The notes: generated from the letters alone by a model not told the origin. A stretch of DNA of 64,000 bases from Sulfuricurvum sp. (GCF_023229695.1 NZ_JALNYS010000007.1:91999-155998); one strand, 5' to 3'; counted from the first letter of the stretch, positions 25,522 to 35,163 are shown. A program made the numbers and translations.

Positions 25522-26196
25522 TTATACTAAAAGATCGGTGTAGTCGTATTTGGCGAGGTCAACAAAAAATTCTCCCTCTTTTTGGATGATGCGGACATCC
25601 TCACCGAAGGCAGCTTCAAAACGGCGTTTGACCTCTTTTCTTTGGTAAGAATCCATACCGATAAACTTGAGATAACGTTTAAGCTCAATGATTCCACTGG
25701 CGAGGGTGGTTATCGGATTTGCTTCAGTAGTTGTGACGTCAACGTCATGAATTTTCTGATCATTCGAGAGGAGGAGTTTGGTGTTGATGACTTCAAGGAT
25801 ATTTTTGAGCTGTTCGTCTTTGGCAAGATAAATCGCTTCAACCCGTTGACGTTCGGCAATCAGCATTTGCTCTTTATCGTGGACCAAGGAGTCTACTTTG
25901 GCTTCAAGCTCTTTAATTTTTAATTTGAGATGGTGATTCTCTTTTTGATAGAGGGAGATGATCATCCCCACCGTCGATTTCGGGCTTTGAGTTGCCGGAG
26001 CGGACGGGGTGAGATTTTTTTTGGCTTCATCGGCGAGCTCTTTGCGTTTCTCTTCGTCCAATGAGCTTCGGGGGACGATAATATAGGTGACTCCCCCTTC
26101 TATAATATAATTGAGCCGTTTGGTCCGAATTTTATTCTGAATCATCTCTTTTGACATTTTAAATGTTTTTGCATATTCATCAATACTAAAACGCAT
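25522..26196 (-). CDS. HTH plus coiled-coil protein, DUF3972-like
   Basis: A 224-residue cytoplasmic protein. The N-terminus (FSIDEYAKTFKMSKEMIQNK) looks like a DNA-binding winged or HTH module as in DUF3972 proteins of Campylobacterota. A coiled coil rich in Lys, Glu and Leu runs from about 75 to 135, and a compact C-terminal domain follows (AAFGEDVRIIQKEGEFFVDL). It overlaps the upstream cyclase-like gene by 11 bases; GGAG lies nine bases before the ATG. The biological role is unknown. The family name is from memory of the pattern and needs checking. Confidence 0.65.
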   Translation of the reverse strand: MRFSIDEYAKTFKMSKEMIQNKIRTKRLNYIIEGGVTYIIVPRSSLDEEKRKELADEAKKNLTPSAPATQSPKSTVGMIISLYQKENHHLKLKIKELEAKVDSLVHDKEQMLIAERQRVEAIYLAKDEQLKNILEVINTKLLLSNDQKIHDVDVTTTEANPITTLASGIIELKRYLKFIGMDSYQRKEVKRRFEAAFGEDVRIIQKEGEFFVDLAKYDYTDLLV

Positions 26197-26848
26197 CCAT
26201 TTTTCTCCTCTGAAAGTTCATTCGTTCCGGTTTCGGAGGGGGGATAATCCCCCCCTTGCGCATCCATATCAGATAACCGTGGCGTTCGATATGGTGTTTG
26301 TCTTGAAAGGTGTGCAGCGAACTGTGCCGAAGCTCACATTTATGAAGCAACTCTTCAAAATCGGGGTAAAGCTGTAAAAATGAGTTGAGCGATTCGAATG
26401 CTTTGTCGGAAATAATAACCGTGCTGATAATAAGATTTTTAATTTCAATGTAGCGGGCACACTCATTGAGACCGTCTCCGACAAAATTTTCATTTCCCAG
26501 AATATCTTCAAAGCGGTGTACCCTTCCGGTATGGACCGCAACACGGATTCCCCGAAAATAAGGGTACTCTTTTGCGATTAAATCGGAAAAATGGATAAAA
26601 GAGAGCCCCAGTATCGGACCGAAACCGCGTAAATTCGGATGTAAAATACAATAAAAACCGTCTCCCGTCGGGATGATTCCACGCAGCATTTCATTCATCG
26701 GAATACCTGAAGTTTTAAGCATTTTATGGATCATTTTTTTATAGGTAACGGAGAGATAGGTAATGATCTCAAGTTGTTCATCCATTGCAAGGCGTGAAAA
26801 GTCGATCACATCGATTAATACGATATCGGTTTCGATGACTTGATTCAT
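26186..26848 (-). CDS. Class III nucleotide cyclase-like protein
   Basis: A 220-residue soluble protein whose first 165 residues follow the class III adenylate/guanylate cyclase pattern. The first metal Asp is at LIDVIDFSRL (Asp13), the second in IPTGDGFYCIL; RVAVHTGRV matches the strand before the active site, and VGDGLNECARYIEI keeps the Asn and Arg of the transition-state pair. The core catalytic residues thus appear present. The residues that choose ATP or GTP cannot be located by eye. It is coupled to the coiled-coil protein gene, which may be its partner. Confidence 0.7.
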   Translation of the reverse strand: MNQVIETDIVLIDVIDFSRLAMDEQLEIITYLSVTYKKMIHKMLKTSGIPMNEMLRGIIPTGDGFYCILHPNLRGFGPILGLSFIHFSDLIAKEYPYFRGIRVAVHTGRVHRFEDILGNENFVGDGLNECARYIEIKNLIISTVIISDKAFESLNSFLQLYPDFEELLHKCELRHSSLHTFQDKHHIERHGYLIWMRKGGIIPPPKPERMNFQRRKMDAF

Positions 26849-27020
26849 ACGTGAATGGACTCCCTTGCAGAATATAGTTCCATATTGTATACGAGATGAA
26901 CTCTGAAAAGACTGAGGTGATTAAAATATCTTACGTAAACGGTTTAAAAACAGAACGAAACTGTGTTAGTATTTCCGAAAATAATGAGTGTGCACTATAC
27001 TACGCATAGAGGATGAGAAT

Positions 27021-28517
27021 ATGCAAAAACGGACCAAAATTTTAGCTACCGTAGGGCCTGCATCCGACAGTATTGAAATATTATCGTCGATGATCCAAGC
27101 CGGAGTGAACGTGTTTCGACTCAATTTTAGCCATGGGACACACGAGTATCATGCAGAAGTACTTGCCAATATCCGCGCCGCAATGGGCAAAACAGGATTG
27201 CTTGTCGGAGTATTACAAGATATCTGCGGTCCCAAAATTCGTATCGGGAAACTGAAAGAGGATTTTGATCTTGAGACCGGCGATCGGCTTGATTTTGTTT
27301 ATGACGCGATAGAGGGGGAAAAGATTGCGGAGGGACATTATCGCCTCTCTCTTAACCAAAGCACGATATTAAAACTTCTAAACGTCGGAGATGCGGTTTA
27401 TCTGCATGACGGCAATATCTGTGCTCGGATTGTAGCATCCGATCCTACGGCGGTTCAGGCAGTGATTGAAAATAATGGAAAATTGACGTCCAATAAAGGG
27501 GTTAATTTCCCCAATACCCGGTTGGGAATTGACGTATTAACCCCTAAAGATAAAGAAGATATGGCGTGGGGAGTTGCACATGGAGTTGATTTTATGGCCA
27601 TCTCCTTTGTCCAAAACGGCAACGATATGATTCAGGCTCGCGAGGTTATCCGTGCATACGGCGGAGAGGTTCAGTTGTATGCCAAAATTGAAAAATTTGA
27701 TGCGGTTGAGAATATTGACGAAATTTTACGTAATTCGGACGGTATTATGGTTGCACGGGGGGACTTGGGGATAGAAATTCCTTATTACCGGGTTCCTACC
27801 ATTCAAAAAATGTTGATCCAAAAAGCGAATGAACACTCCAAACCGGTTATTACAGCGACGCAAATGCTATTGTCAATGACCGAAAAAGAGCACGCGACGC
27901 GTGCGGAGATCAGCGATGTGGCCAATGCCGTATTGGACGGCACCGACGCGGTGATGCTTTCCGAAGAGAGTGCCGTCGGACATAACCCGGTATTGGTGGT
28001 GGAGACGATGGTCAATACGATTCAGGCGATTGAGGAGATTTATCCTTTCGGTAAATTTACCGAATTCGGCTACGACGATACGATGGATGTCGTCAATGAA
28101 TCGGCTGTACGGTTGGGAGATTCGCTTCAGGCTGAGGGGATTATCGCCATGACCACCTCCGGAGCATCGGCGAAAAAGCTTTCACGCTACCGCCCCAGAA
28201 TGACGATTTATGCCGCTACTCATGAAGAACGGATCGCACGTCTTCTTACCATGTCATGGGGGGTCGTCCCGGCCTATCTCGTTAAAAAAGGGCGTCTTGA
28301 AGAGATGTTGAGCGATATTATCCACAGTGGACTCAGACGTCGTATTATGGATCCGAAGCGAACCTATATTTTTACGGCGGGATATCCGATCGGGACCCCG
28401 GGAACTACCAATGTGATCCGTATTTTGCGTGAAAATGAGATGGCTTTTTTTGGTGAAACAAAACCGCAAACCGCAAAAAGTAAAAAAAACGAGGAACAAG
28501 TCCCCACTTTATTCTAA
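27021..28517 (+). CDS. pyk: Pyruvate kinase
   Basis: The last glycolytic enzyme, making pyruvate and ATP from phosphoenolpyruvate. It has 498 residues. Motifs are QKRTKILATVGPASDS, VFRLNFSHG, the active-site strand GIMVARGDLGIEIP and HSKPVITATQMLLSM with EISDVANAVLDGTDAVMLSE. A C-terminal domain (AEGIIAMTTSGASAKKLSRY) would bind effectors. The ATG at 27021 is chosen over 26988, since AGAGGATGAG precedes it and the product then begins with the usual N-terminus. The last 20 residues are a Lys-rich tail. Confidence 0.96.
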   Translation: MQKRTKILATVGPASDSIEILSSMIQAGVNVFRLNFSHGTHEYHAEVLANIRAAMGKTGLLVGVLQDICGPKIRIGKLKEDFDLETGDRLDFVYDAIEGEKIAEGHYRLSLNQSTILKLLNVGDAVYLHDGNICARIVASDPTAVQAVIENNGKLTSNKGVNFPNTRLGIDVLTPKDKEDMAWGVAHGVDFMAISFVQNGNDMIQAREVIRAYGGEVQLYAKIEKFDAVENIDEILRNSDGIMVARGDLGIEIPYYRVPTIQKMLIQKANEHSKPVITATQMLLSMTEKEHATRAEISDVANAVLDGTDAVMLSEESAVGHNPVLVVETMVNTIQAIEEIYPFGKFTEFGYDDTMDVVNESAVRLGDSLQAEGIIAMTTSGASAKKLSRYRPRMTIYAATHEERIARLLTMSWGVVPAYLVKKGRLEEMLSDIIHSGLRRRIMDPKRTYIFTAGYPIGTPGTTNVIRILRENEMAFFGETKPQTAKSKKNEEQVPTLF

Positions 28518-28620
28518 AAATGGACCGAAAAATGCTTATTAAGCGGTGAGAGATCGTGTGTTTATTGTTTTGTCGCATTAAACCTCTCTCAACTCTTCTC
28601 CTTTACGCTACAATTTCACC

Positions 28621-29337
28621 ATGATGACCGATACCGTATTTACCAAACCGATTTCCAAGCAGTTCGAATTTGATGCCGAAGTAGCGGCTGTTTTTGATGA
28701 TATGCTAATCCGTTCCGTCCCTTTCTATAAAGAATCGCAGGCGTTGACGCGACGATTTGCCCTTAATGCCCTTCACAGCGGGGGGAGTGTTTATGATCTT
28801 GGATGTTCTACGGCTTCATTGTTGCTTGAAATCGAACGTGCTCTGGATAAGCGCGAAGATATTAAATTGATCGGAATTGATAACTCATCCGCCATGATTG
28901 AGCATGCCCGAAAAAAAATTGAGGCGTATGGGTCCCGTATTGAATTGGTCGAGGGGGATATCCTTACGTTTCCCTATACAAAAGCGGAAGTTTTTGTCAG
29001 TAATTATACGTTGCAGTTTATCCGACCGATTGTTCGGGATACGTTGGTCCGGACAATATCGGAGGCTCTGGAAGAGGGAGGGGTGTTCATTTTTAGCGAG
29101 AAAGTGGTGTGTGAAGATCCAAAATTAAGTAAAGAATTGATTGACTGCTATTACGACTTTAAAAAAGAGCAGGGGTACAGCGAGTATGAAATCGTACAAA
29201 AACGCGAAGCCCTCGAAAATGTTCTCGTCCCCTATACGATGAACGAAAATATCCAAATGGCAAAAAACAGCGGGTTCAAAACGTGTGACGTCCTCTTCCG
29301 GTGGGCGAATTTTGCAACGTTCATAGCCCTAAAATAG
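28621..29337 (+). CDS. cmoA: Carboxy-SAM synthase CmoA
   Basis: A 238-residue Rossmann-fold protein that converts SAM and prephenate to carboxy-SAM, used to make 5-oxyacetic acid uridine at the tRNA wobble position. The SAM site VYDLGCSTASLLLEIERAL and IGIDNSSAMIEHARKKI are typical, as is the N-terminal FDAEVAAVFDDMLIRSVPFY. The partner cmoB is not in this window. The ATG at 28621 is used; no strong ribosome binding site is seen directly before it. A generic methyltransferase is the only alternative. Confidence 0.92.
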   Translation: MMTDTVFTKPISKQFEFDAEVAAVFDDMLIRSVPFYKESQALTRRFALNALHSGGSVYDLGCSTASLLLEIERALDKREDIKLIGIDNSSAMIEHARKKIEAYGSRIELVEGDILTFPYTKAEVFVSNYTLQFIRPIVRDTLVRTISEALEEGGVFIFSEKVVCEDPKLSKELIDCYYDFKKEQGYSEYEIVQKREALENVLVPYTMNENIQMAKNSGFKTCDVLFRWANFATFIALK

Positions 29338-29342
29338 CCTTT

Positions 29343-29558
29343 TTACCATACCTGACCGTAATTCGCGTTTTGAGGCGGCTGAATACTCTCTTTGATCTCT
29401 TTATAATCGACAAGGTTCTTATCGCATTTCTTGTGATAATATCCTTGTATATCATAATACTCTTCACAATTGTTATAGTAACGGAGACTGACGCCCCGAT
29501 CATTGAAGCATCCGCTTAAGAAGATTGGCAAGAGGGTGAGGAGGATTTTTGTCTTCAT
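29343..29558 (-). CDS. Small predicted lipoprotein
   Basis: A 71-residue protein starting MKTKILLTLLPIFLSGC, a signal sequence with lipobox LSGC, so Cys17 would be lipid-modified and the protein anchored in the envelope. The mature part is short and Tyr/Asn-rich (YYNNCEEYYDIQGYYHKKC) with two more Cys. Family unknown. It sits between converging cmoA and the nth gene upstream, with AGGAGGATTTTTGTC-like spacing before the ATG. Very short lipoproteins of this kind are common but seldom studied. Confidence 0.7.
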   Translation of the reverse strand: MKTKILLTLLPIFLSGCFNDRGVSLRYYNNCEEYYDIQGYYHKKCDKNLVDYKEIKESIQPPQNANYGQVW

Positions 29559-29572
29559 TAGGAGATTGTAGC

Positions 29573-30220
29573 TTATCTGGGTTTAAAGCTCTCCGTAGTT
29601 TTGCAAAAGAGTTTTAAAAAACACTCCGTTTCACATTTTGGATTTTTGGCCGTACAGATATAGCGTCCGAAGAGGACCAGCCCTTGATGGAGTTGATGGA
29701 GATTGGTTTTGAATTTTTTAACCAATGTCGCTTCGGTTGCCGTGGCACTCAGATCATCGCTAAGGCCAAGACGATGACTGACCCGGAAAACATGAGTATC
29801 AACTGCCATGAGATTGGCTTGTGTATACTCGATCAAAACGACGTGCGCGGTTTTTTGTCCTACCCCGGCGAGGGTCGTGAGCTCTTTTTCATTGAGGGGG
29901 ACTTCCCCCCCGTATACGTCTACAATCCGTTTAGCCATCGCAATCAGATTAATCGCTTTGTTATTGAAAAATGAACAGCTTTGAATGTGCCGTTTTACCG
30001 CTTCAAGATCGGCTTTGGCCATGGCTTCGGGTGTAGGATAGGCCGCGAAGAGAGAGGGGGTGATGAGGTTGACCCGTTTATCGGTGCATTGTGCGGAGAG
30101 GGCAACCGCAACAACCAGCTCATACACGTTGGTATAGTGCAGCTCGGTAACGGCTTCGCTATAGCGTTCCAAAAACATAGACTTAATCGCTTCAATCTCG
30201 GTTTTGGTTGTTTTTTTCAT
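29573..30220 (-). CDS. nth: Endonuclease III
   Basis: A DNA glycosylase/AP lyase that removes oxidised pyrimidines. It has 215 residues. The helix-hairpin-helix LTTLAGVGQKTAHVVLI carries the catalytic Lys, and AVDTHVFRVSHRLGL carries the catalytic Asp. The 4Fe-4S ligands are Cys189, Cys196, Cys200 and Cys206, spaced X6-X3-X5, one residue more than the E. coli X6-X2-X5. The ATG at 30220 gives the usual N-terminus; an upstream in-frame ATG at 30232 is possible. The next gene is divergent. Confidence 0.95.
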   Translation of the reverse strand: MKKTTKTEIEAIKSMFLERYSEAVTELHYTNVYELVVAVALSAQCTDKRVNLITPSLFAAYPTPEAMAKADLEAVKRHIQSCSFFNNKAINLIAMAKRIVDVYGGEVPLNEKELTTLAGVGQKTAHVVLIEYTQANLMAVDTHVFRVSHRLGLSDDLSATATEATLVKKFKTNLHQLHQGLVLFGRYICTAKNPKCETECFLKLFCKTTESFKPR

Positions 30221-30343
30221 ACAAAAGCTCATCTTTTTAATTCGTATTGTATCATTAAGCGGTATAAAGATTAGATTATGAAATATGTGATACAATAGCC
30301 TATTTTTAAACTGAAGTAGTTATTTTAAGTGTGGGAGTTTGGC

Positions 30344-32290
30344 GTGGGGTTAAAAAGTATTATTAAAAAGTTATTCGGTGCAAAAGATGAACATTTTGCT
30401 CAGGAGAGTGAGCAAAGTATTAATAAAGAACTTTTTTATAAAGTACTTGATACCGATCCTTCAGCCCTTTTGTTTTTTACCAAAGAGAATGGGTGGATCG
30501 GTGCCAATAAAGCTTTTTTCAATTTGGTTCCGCTTCAAAATATTGAGCAGTTGCGTACACAGCATGAAAGTATTCGTGAACTGTTCGATCACGAAGATGA
30601 AGAAGTTTTTACCGAAATGGATAAGAGCTGGCTTGATTATATCCGTACCCACTGTCCGAATGGGTACGGTCTTGGAATCCTTGATCCGCAGGGGAAAATG
30701 CATTCCCTAATGGCAACCTGCACCATTCTGAATCAGGGGGGAAGTGATCTCTACCTGCTTCGGCTGGAGGATCAGAGCAAATTGGTAGCATTAAAAGCCG
30801 AAGTGGTTCAGGTAGAAGAGTTTAAGAGCAAATTTTTGGCCAATATCGGACATGAATTTCGCACTCCGATGAACGGTATCTTAGGGTTTCTCGGACTCCT
30901 TTCCAAAACATCGCCGACCGATACGCAGATGGAATACATCAATTCGGTCCAAGGTTCGGCCCGAAATTTAATGTCCAATATCGAAAATTTGCTGGATTTG
31001 GCACAAATGCAAAACGGCCGCCTCACCATCAGTAAATCTGAATTTAATATTGTAACCGAGATGGAAGAACAGGCCCGAGGATGTGTCTCTTTAGGAAATG
31101 ATAAAGGGGTCGGGGTACTGTTCTTTATTGATCCCAAGCTCCCTACCAATATTACCGGAGATATCCGTAAGATTAAACAGGTAATCAACAACCTCTACAG
31201 CAATGCGTTAAAATTCACTGAACACGGCGGACGGATTACCATTGAAGTAAAACTTCTCAAGCGTAATACGATAGGGACGTGTAATATCGGTTTTACGGTC
31301 AAAGATACCGGAAAAGGGATCAGCAAATCGGAACTGAGCTATATCACCCGTCCGTTTGTCTCCGGAGATCATGCAGATAATCGCCTGGGGGTCGGATTAA
31401 GCCTTTCGCATGGTTTGATAGCTTTGATGGGTGGAGAGCTTAAAATTACAAGCGATGAGGGGAAAGGGTCCTCGTTTAGTTTCGCATTAACGTTGGAAGG
31501 CTCTTCGGATCAGGCCATGCGGATGATTAACGCGCATGTCGTTAAAGTCATATTGCTGGATGATAAGCGATTGGATGATGCGAACCATCTTACCAACTAT
31601 CTCCGAAGTTTCGGTGTCAATGTAACCAAAACGCAGACGGTTGATGAATCGATTTTCTTGGATACAGAGGTCGTTTATCTGATTGCGTCTCAAGACAAAC
31701 CGGATTGGATAACGCAACTTGCATCGATGAAACGTACGTGTAAAACCGTGTTGTTATTGGAGCAAAACGAGCGGCTGCAGGCGCGAATGCTTCATGTGGT
31801 TGATTCGGCACTTTCAAAACCGTTGTTGCCTACCCCGTTGTTGAATCATTTGATTGAAATGTTTGATTTAACGAAAGAGCCGGATACGCTTGCACCGAAA
31901 TTACAGGGTAACATTAGTGCCTTGGTCGTTGAAGACAATCTGATCAATCAACGGCTTATTAACATATTGCTTAAAGAGTACGGTATCCATGTAACGGCCG
32001 TCTCTAACGGAAATGAAGCGGTTGAAATGTGCCGTACGGATAATTTTGATATTGTTTTTATGGATATCGATATGCCGATTAAAGACGGTATACTTGCTAC
32101 CCAAGAGATTAAAGCGGAAGAGGGTCCTTTACGTGTAGGACGGATGCCGATTATTGCGTTAACGGCATTGGCGATGGAAGGGGATCGGGAATATATTTTA
32201 GGAAGAGGATTGGATGATTATCTTTCAAAGCCTTTAACACGCGAAAAGCTTGAATATGTCCTTCATAAATATTTGCAAGTACCATTATAG
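30344..32290 (+). CDS. Cytoplasmic hybrid histidine kinase (PAS-HK-pseudoREC-REC)
   Basis: A 648-residue kinase without membrane segments. A PAS-like domain (DPSALLFFTKENGWIGANKA) spans about 35-140. The phospho-acceptor His170 lies in GHEFRTPMNGILGF; the ATPase has NNLYSNALKFTE, KDTGKGIS and GVGLSLSHG. A middle domain at about 390-500 looks like a receiver without its Asp (VVYLIASQDKP), and a true receiver follows with Asp574 in FMDIDMPIKDG. The GTG at 30344 is preferred because GGGAG lies six bases before it. A tandem paralogue follows. The phosphorelay target is unknown. Confidence 0.92.
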   Translation: MGLKSIIKKLFGAKDEHFAQESEQSINKELFYKVLDTDPSALLFFTKENGWIGANKAFFNLVPLQNIEQLRTQHESIRELFDHEDEEVFTEMDKSWLDYIRTHCPNGYGLGILDPQGKMHSLMATCTILNQGGSDLYLLRLEDQSKLVALKAEVVQVEEFKSKFLANIGHEFRTPMNGILGFLGLLSKTSPTDTQMEYINSVQGSARNLMSNIENLLDLAQMQNGRLTISKSEFNIVTEMEEQARGCVSLGNDKGVGVLFFIDPKLPTNITGDIRKIKQVINNLYSNALKFTEHGGRITIEVKLLKRNTIGTCNIGFTVKDTGKGISKSELSYITRPFVSGDHADNRLGVGLSLSHGLIALMGGELKITSDEGKGSSFSFALTLEGSSDQAMRMINAHVVKVILLDDKRLDDANHLTNYLRSFGVNVTKTQTVDESIFLDTEVVYLIASQDKPDWITQLASMKRTCKTVLLLEQNERLQARMLHVVDSALSKPLLPTPLLNHLIEMFDLTKEPDTLAPKLQGNISALVVEDNLINQRLINILLKEYGIHVTAVSNGNEAVEMCRTDNFDIVFMDIDMPIKDGILATQEIKAEEGPLRVGRMPIIALTALAMEGDREYILGRGLDDYLSKPLTREKLEYVLHKYLQVPL

Positions 32291-32299
32291 GGGGCGAAA

Positions 32300-34198
32300 A
32301 TGCTCTATCTGGAAAGTTTTGAGAAACATGTTTCACCCATAGCGGGCTTACTCACCTCCTGTGCTAATCTGCACAGTGATCCGATGATGTATGCGGAGAA
32401 AAACGGAAACATCGTCGGATGCAATGAGCAGCTTCTGGAACTGTTTAATGTCACTTCACTCCTTGAGATGGACCCTTTAACAGTATGGTTCAGTACTCAG
32501 GAGGTTGAACTGCCGTTTTTATTGACCCATCCCGGTACCTATCAGGGGAAAATACGTAGCGGTGAGAAGGAATATGACGTAGCGGTCAAATCCGAACTTT
32601 TGGGATGGGAAGAGCAATCGTTTATTGCCTTGGTTTTTCGGGATAACTCGGAAATTGAACGTGCACGCGCGGCTGAGCGTTATTTTGAACTCTTGAAAAA
32701 GAAATTTTTAACCAACATATCGCATGAATTTCGTACGCCGATGAATGCCATTATCGGATTTAGCGATTTGCTTAAAAGTACTCCGTTGAATGTTTCACAG
32801 GAAGAGTACGTTGAAATGACCAGCCGAAGCGCCGTATCGATGATGCGCAATATTGAAAATCTTTTGGAATTGATGCAAGTGGAGAGTGGCAGTGTCCACA
32901 CCAATGCGACACTGTTTAATCCGTTGGAAATTTATGAAGATATGTCGATCCAATTTGAAGATTTTGCACGAAGCAAAGAGATCGGATTGATGTTTTTAAT
33001 TGATCCGCATCTCCCTAAAACCATGATGGGAGATCAGGATAAAATTATTGCCGTATTGCGTAATCTTATCCAAAACGGGATCAAATTCACCGAGGAAAAA
33101 GGGCGGGTTCTTGTCGAAATCCTGATTGTTCATGAAGAAGGAAATTTTGTCGAGGTTGAATATGCGGTGAGTGACACGGGCATCGGCATTGAAAGTGAAC
33201 GGGTCAAAACGCTTCTTCGTCCCTTCGCATCAGCGTGGGAAAACCAGCGTGCAGGCAAAGATGGGCTTGGAATCGGGCTGAGTCTCAGTCACAAATACGT
33301 CGATATGATGGATTCGCATCTGATGCTGGCTTCCGAATACGGTAAAGGGTCCCGTTTTTCCTTTCGAATTGTCCATCAGATTAATGAAGGGTGCCAATTT
33401 GAATTTATACAAGGAAAGCGGGCCGCCATTTACAGCGAGGGGAATCTTCTTTCATCGCAAGGGGCGTTGCTGCAAAAATATCTTGAAATATTTCAGATGA
33501 AACCTTTTGTGACCCATAACTTAACCGATACGGCTTTATACGAATGTGACCTTCTTTTTTTGGATACCCGTCACAGTTCCGATGCACAAATAGAATCCTT
33601 ACACTCAACGTACTCAAATCTATTGATTGTCCCGATTCTGGAAGGGGATGAGGATATCAGTGCTGCAGATGCTACGATACAATTACCTATTTTGCCAGGG
33701 AAACTTTATAAAACGCTTTCTATTTTTCGTCATCAAACACTCAAAGAGGGTACTGTTGCTTCGCCGGTAGTGGTGCGGTTTGCACGGCAAGAAAATGTCA
33801 AGATTTTGGTTGCCGAGGATAATTTGATAAATCTGAAACTTCTGGAGACGATTTTACTGCAGCAACATTTTCGTGTTATTTCGGTTGAAAACGGTCAACA
33901 GGCGGTTGATGCCTATCTGAAAGAGCCTTTCGATCTTGTATTGATGGATATTGATATGCCGGTGATGGACGGATTGATGGCCAATCGTCTTATCAAAGAG
34001 ATCGATAAGCGGGCGGATCGCGGTTACGTACCGGTCATTGCGCTGACGGCACATGCCTTGATCGGCGATCGGGAACGGATTGTTGCGGCAGGATTGGACG
34101 GTCATCTTGCGAAACCGATTGATAAAAACTTTTTGTTGCAGACGATTGACCGCTATTTGAAAATTGCCCAGCAAAAACGGCAGCAACCTTCTATTTAA
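32300..34198 (+). CDS. Second cytoplasmic hybrid histidine kinase, tandem paralogue
   Basis: A 632-residue kinase with the same order as its upstream neighbour: PAS-like (YAEKNGNIVGCNEQLLELF), His142 in SHEFRTPMNAIIGFSD, ATPase boxes RNLIQNGIKFTE, SDTGIGIE and GIGLSLSHKY, a middle receiver-like domain at about 375-480 (DLLFLDTRHSS) and a terminal receiver with Asp550 in LMDIDMPVMDG. It starts nine bases after the first kinase stops, so the two are surely co-transcribed. The pair probably arose by duplication. No histidine phosphotransfer protein gene is adjacent. Confidence 0.92.
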   Translation: MLYLESFEKHVSPIAGLLTSCANLHSDPMMYAEKNGNIVGCNEQLLELFNVTSLLEMDPLTVWFSTQEVELPFLLTHPGTYQGKIRSGEKEYDVAVKSELLGWEEQSFIALVFRDNSEIERARAAERYFELLKKKFLTNISHEFRTPMNAIIGFSDLLKSTPLNVSQEEYVEMTSRSAVSMMRNIENLLELMQVESGSVHTNATLFNPLEIYEDMSIQFEDFARSKEIGLMFLIDPHLPKTMMGDQDKIIAVLRNLIQNGIKFTEEKGRVLVEILIVHEEGNFVEVEYAVSDTGIGIESERVKTLLRPFASAWENQRAGKDGLGIGLSLSHKYVDMMDSHLMLASEYGKGSRFSFRIVHQINEGCQFEFIQGKRAAIYSEGNLLSSQGALLQKYLEIFQMKPFVTHNLTDTALYECDLLFLDTRHSSDAQIESLHSTYSNLLIVPILEGDEDISAADATIQLPILPGKLYKTLSIFRHQTLKEGTVASPVVVRFARQENVKILVAEDNLINLKLLETILLQQHFRVISVENGQQAVDAYLKEPFDLVLMDIDMPVMDGLMANRLIKEIDKRADRGYVPVIALTAHALIGDRERIVAAGLDGHLAKPIDKNFLLQTIDRYLKIAQQKRQQPSI

Positions 34199-34289
34199 TT
34201 TCTATTATTTATTGCGTACTATACTCACAATTATATTATAATGCCGAATTCAAAATCCCCTTGAAACGGGGAAACATATAAGGAATGCA

Positions 34290-35135
34290 ATGAAGCAACA
34301 ATTTACCGCTTGGGTTTTAGGTCTGTTATTGAGTGCTCCAATAGTTTCAGCGGCTGTATTGGCAACGGTAAACGGCGATGAGATCACCTCTGAAGAGGTG
34401 ACAAAAGTATTAATGGAAGGGACTCAGGGACGCTTTGATTCACTTCCGGCAGATAAACAAAATGAATTGCGGCAGCGGATTATCGAAGGGATGATCTCTC
34501 AAGAGCTTGTCTATGATGATGCACAGCGCAGCGGTGTGTTGGAGTCCAAAGAGTACAAGCAGGAGCTTCAACTTTTGATGGATCGAATGAAAGTACAGCT
34601 TGCAGCAAAAGTGTGGGAGCAAAACCAATTTGAAGCAATTAAAGTTGATCTGAAAGAGGTTAAGGCCTATTACGATACCAATACGGACGAATTTGTAGAC
34701 AAGGAAAAAATTCATGCGCGTCATATTCTGGTAAAAACTGAAGCTGAAGCAGATGCAATTATCAAAAGCATGAAAGCGCTTAGCGGTGAAAAACTAAAAA
34801 ATGAATTTATCGCTCAGGCAAAATCCAAATCAACGGGTCCGAGTGCAGCAAAAGGGGGTGATCTTGGGTATTTCCCGCGCGGACAGATGGTTCCCTCCTT
34901 TAATGATGCGGCATTTGCGATGAAAGAGGGGACCATCTCTTCTGCTCCGGTCCAAAGCCAATTCGGATACCATGTTATTTATGTAGAGGATAAAAAAGCG
35001 GCCAAAAAACTCGGATTTGATGAAGTTAAAAACTTTATTGAACAGCGTTTGAAAATGGATAAGTTTAAAGCATACATGGAAAAGAAAATGAACGATCTCC
35101 GTTCCCATGCAAAAATCACGTATACGAATAAATAA
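34290..35135 (+). CDS. peb4: Periplasmic PpiC/SurA-like chaperone, PEB4 homologue
   Basis: A 281-residue secreted foldase for outer-membrane proteins. A signal peptide (residues 1-21, ending APIVSAA) is followed by a SurA-like chaperone helix bundle (about 25-125), a parvulin domain with KIHARHILVKTEAEA and GGDLGYFPRGQMVPSFNDAA (about 135-240), and a helical tail. In Campylobacter the PEB4/Cbf2 gene lies directly beside fba, as here except that a toxin-antitoxin pair and debris intervene. TATAAGGA lies six bases before the ATG. Confidence 0.92.
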   Translation: MKQQFTAWVLGLLLSAPIVSAAVLATVNGDEITSEEVTKVLMEGTQGRFDSLPADKQNELRQRIIEGMISQELVYDDAQRSGVLESKEYKQELQLLMDRMKVQLAAKVWEQNQFEAIKVDLKEVKAYYDTNTDEFVDKEKIHARHILVKTEAEADAIIKSMKALSGEKLKNEFIAQAKSKSTGPSAAKGGDLGYFPRGQMVPSFNDAAFAMKEGTISSAPVQSQFGYHVIYVEDKKAAKKLGFDEVKNFIEQRLKMDKFKAYMEKKMNDLRSHAKITYTNK

Positions 35136-35146
35136 TTTTTCTTCTT

Positions 35147-35163
35147 TCCCGCATTGAGCGGGA
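35147..35163 (+). terminator. Hairpin after the PEB4-like gene
   Basis: TCCCGC, loop ATTGA, GCGGGA forms a six-pair stem 12 bases after the stop codon. A T-rich run occurs only about 17 bases later, so factor-independent termination is uncertain. Confidence 0.35.

Noticed and set aside
29321..29519. Short frames on both strands around the lipoprotein
   Set aside because: Only the 71-residue frame with a clear lipobox has a credible N-terminus.
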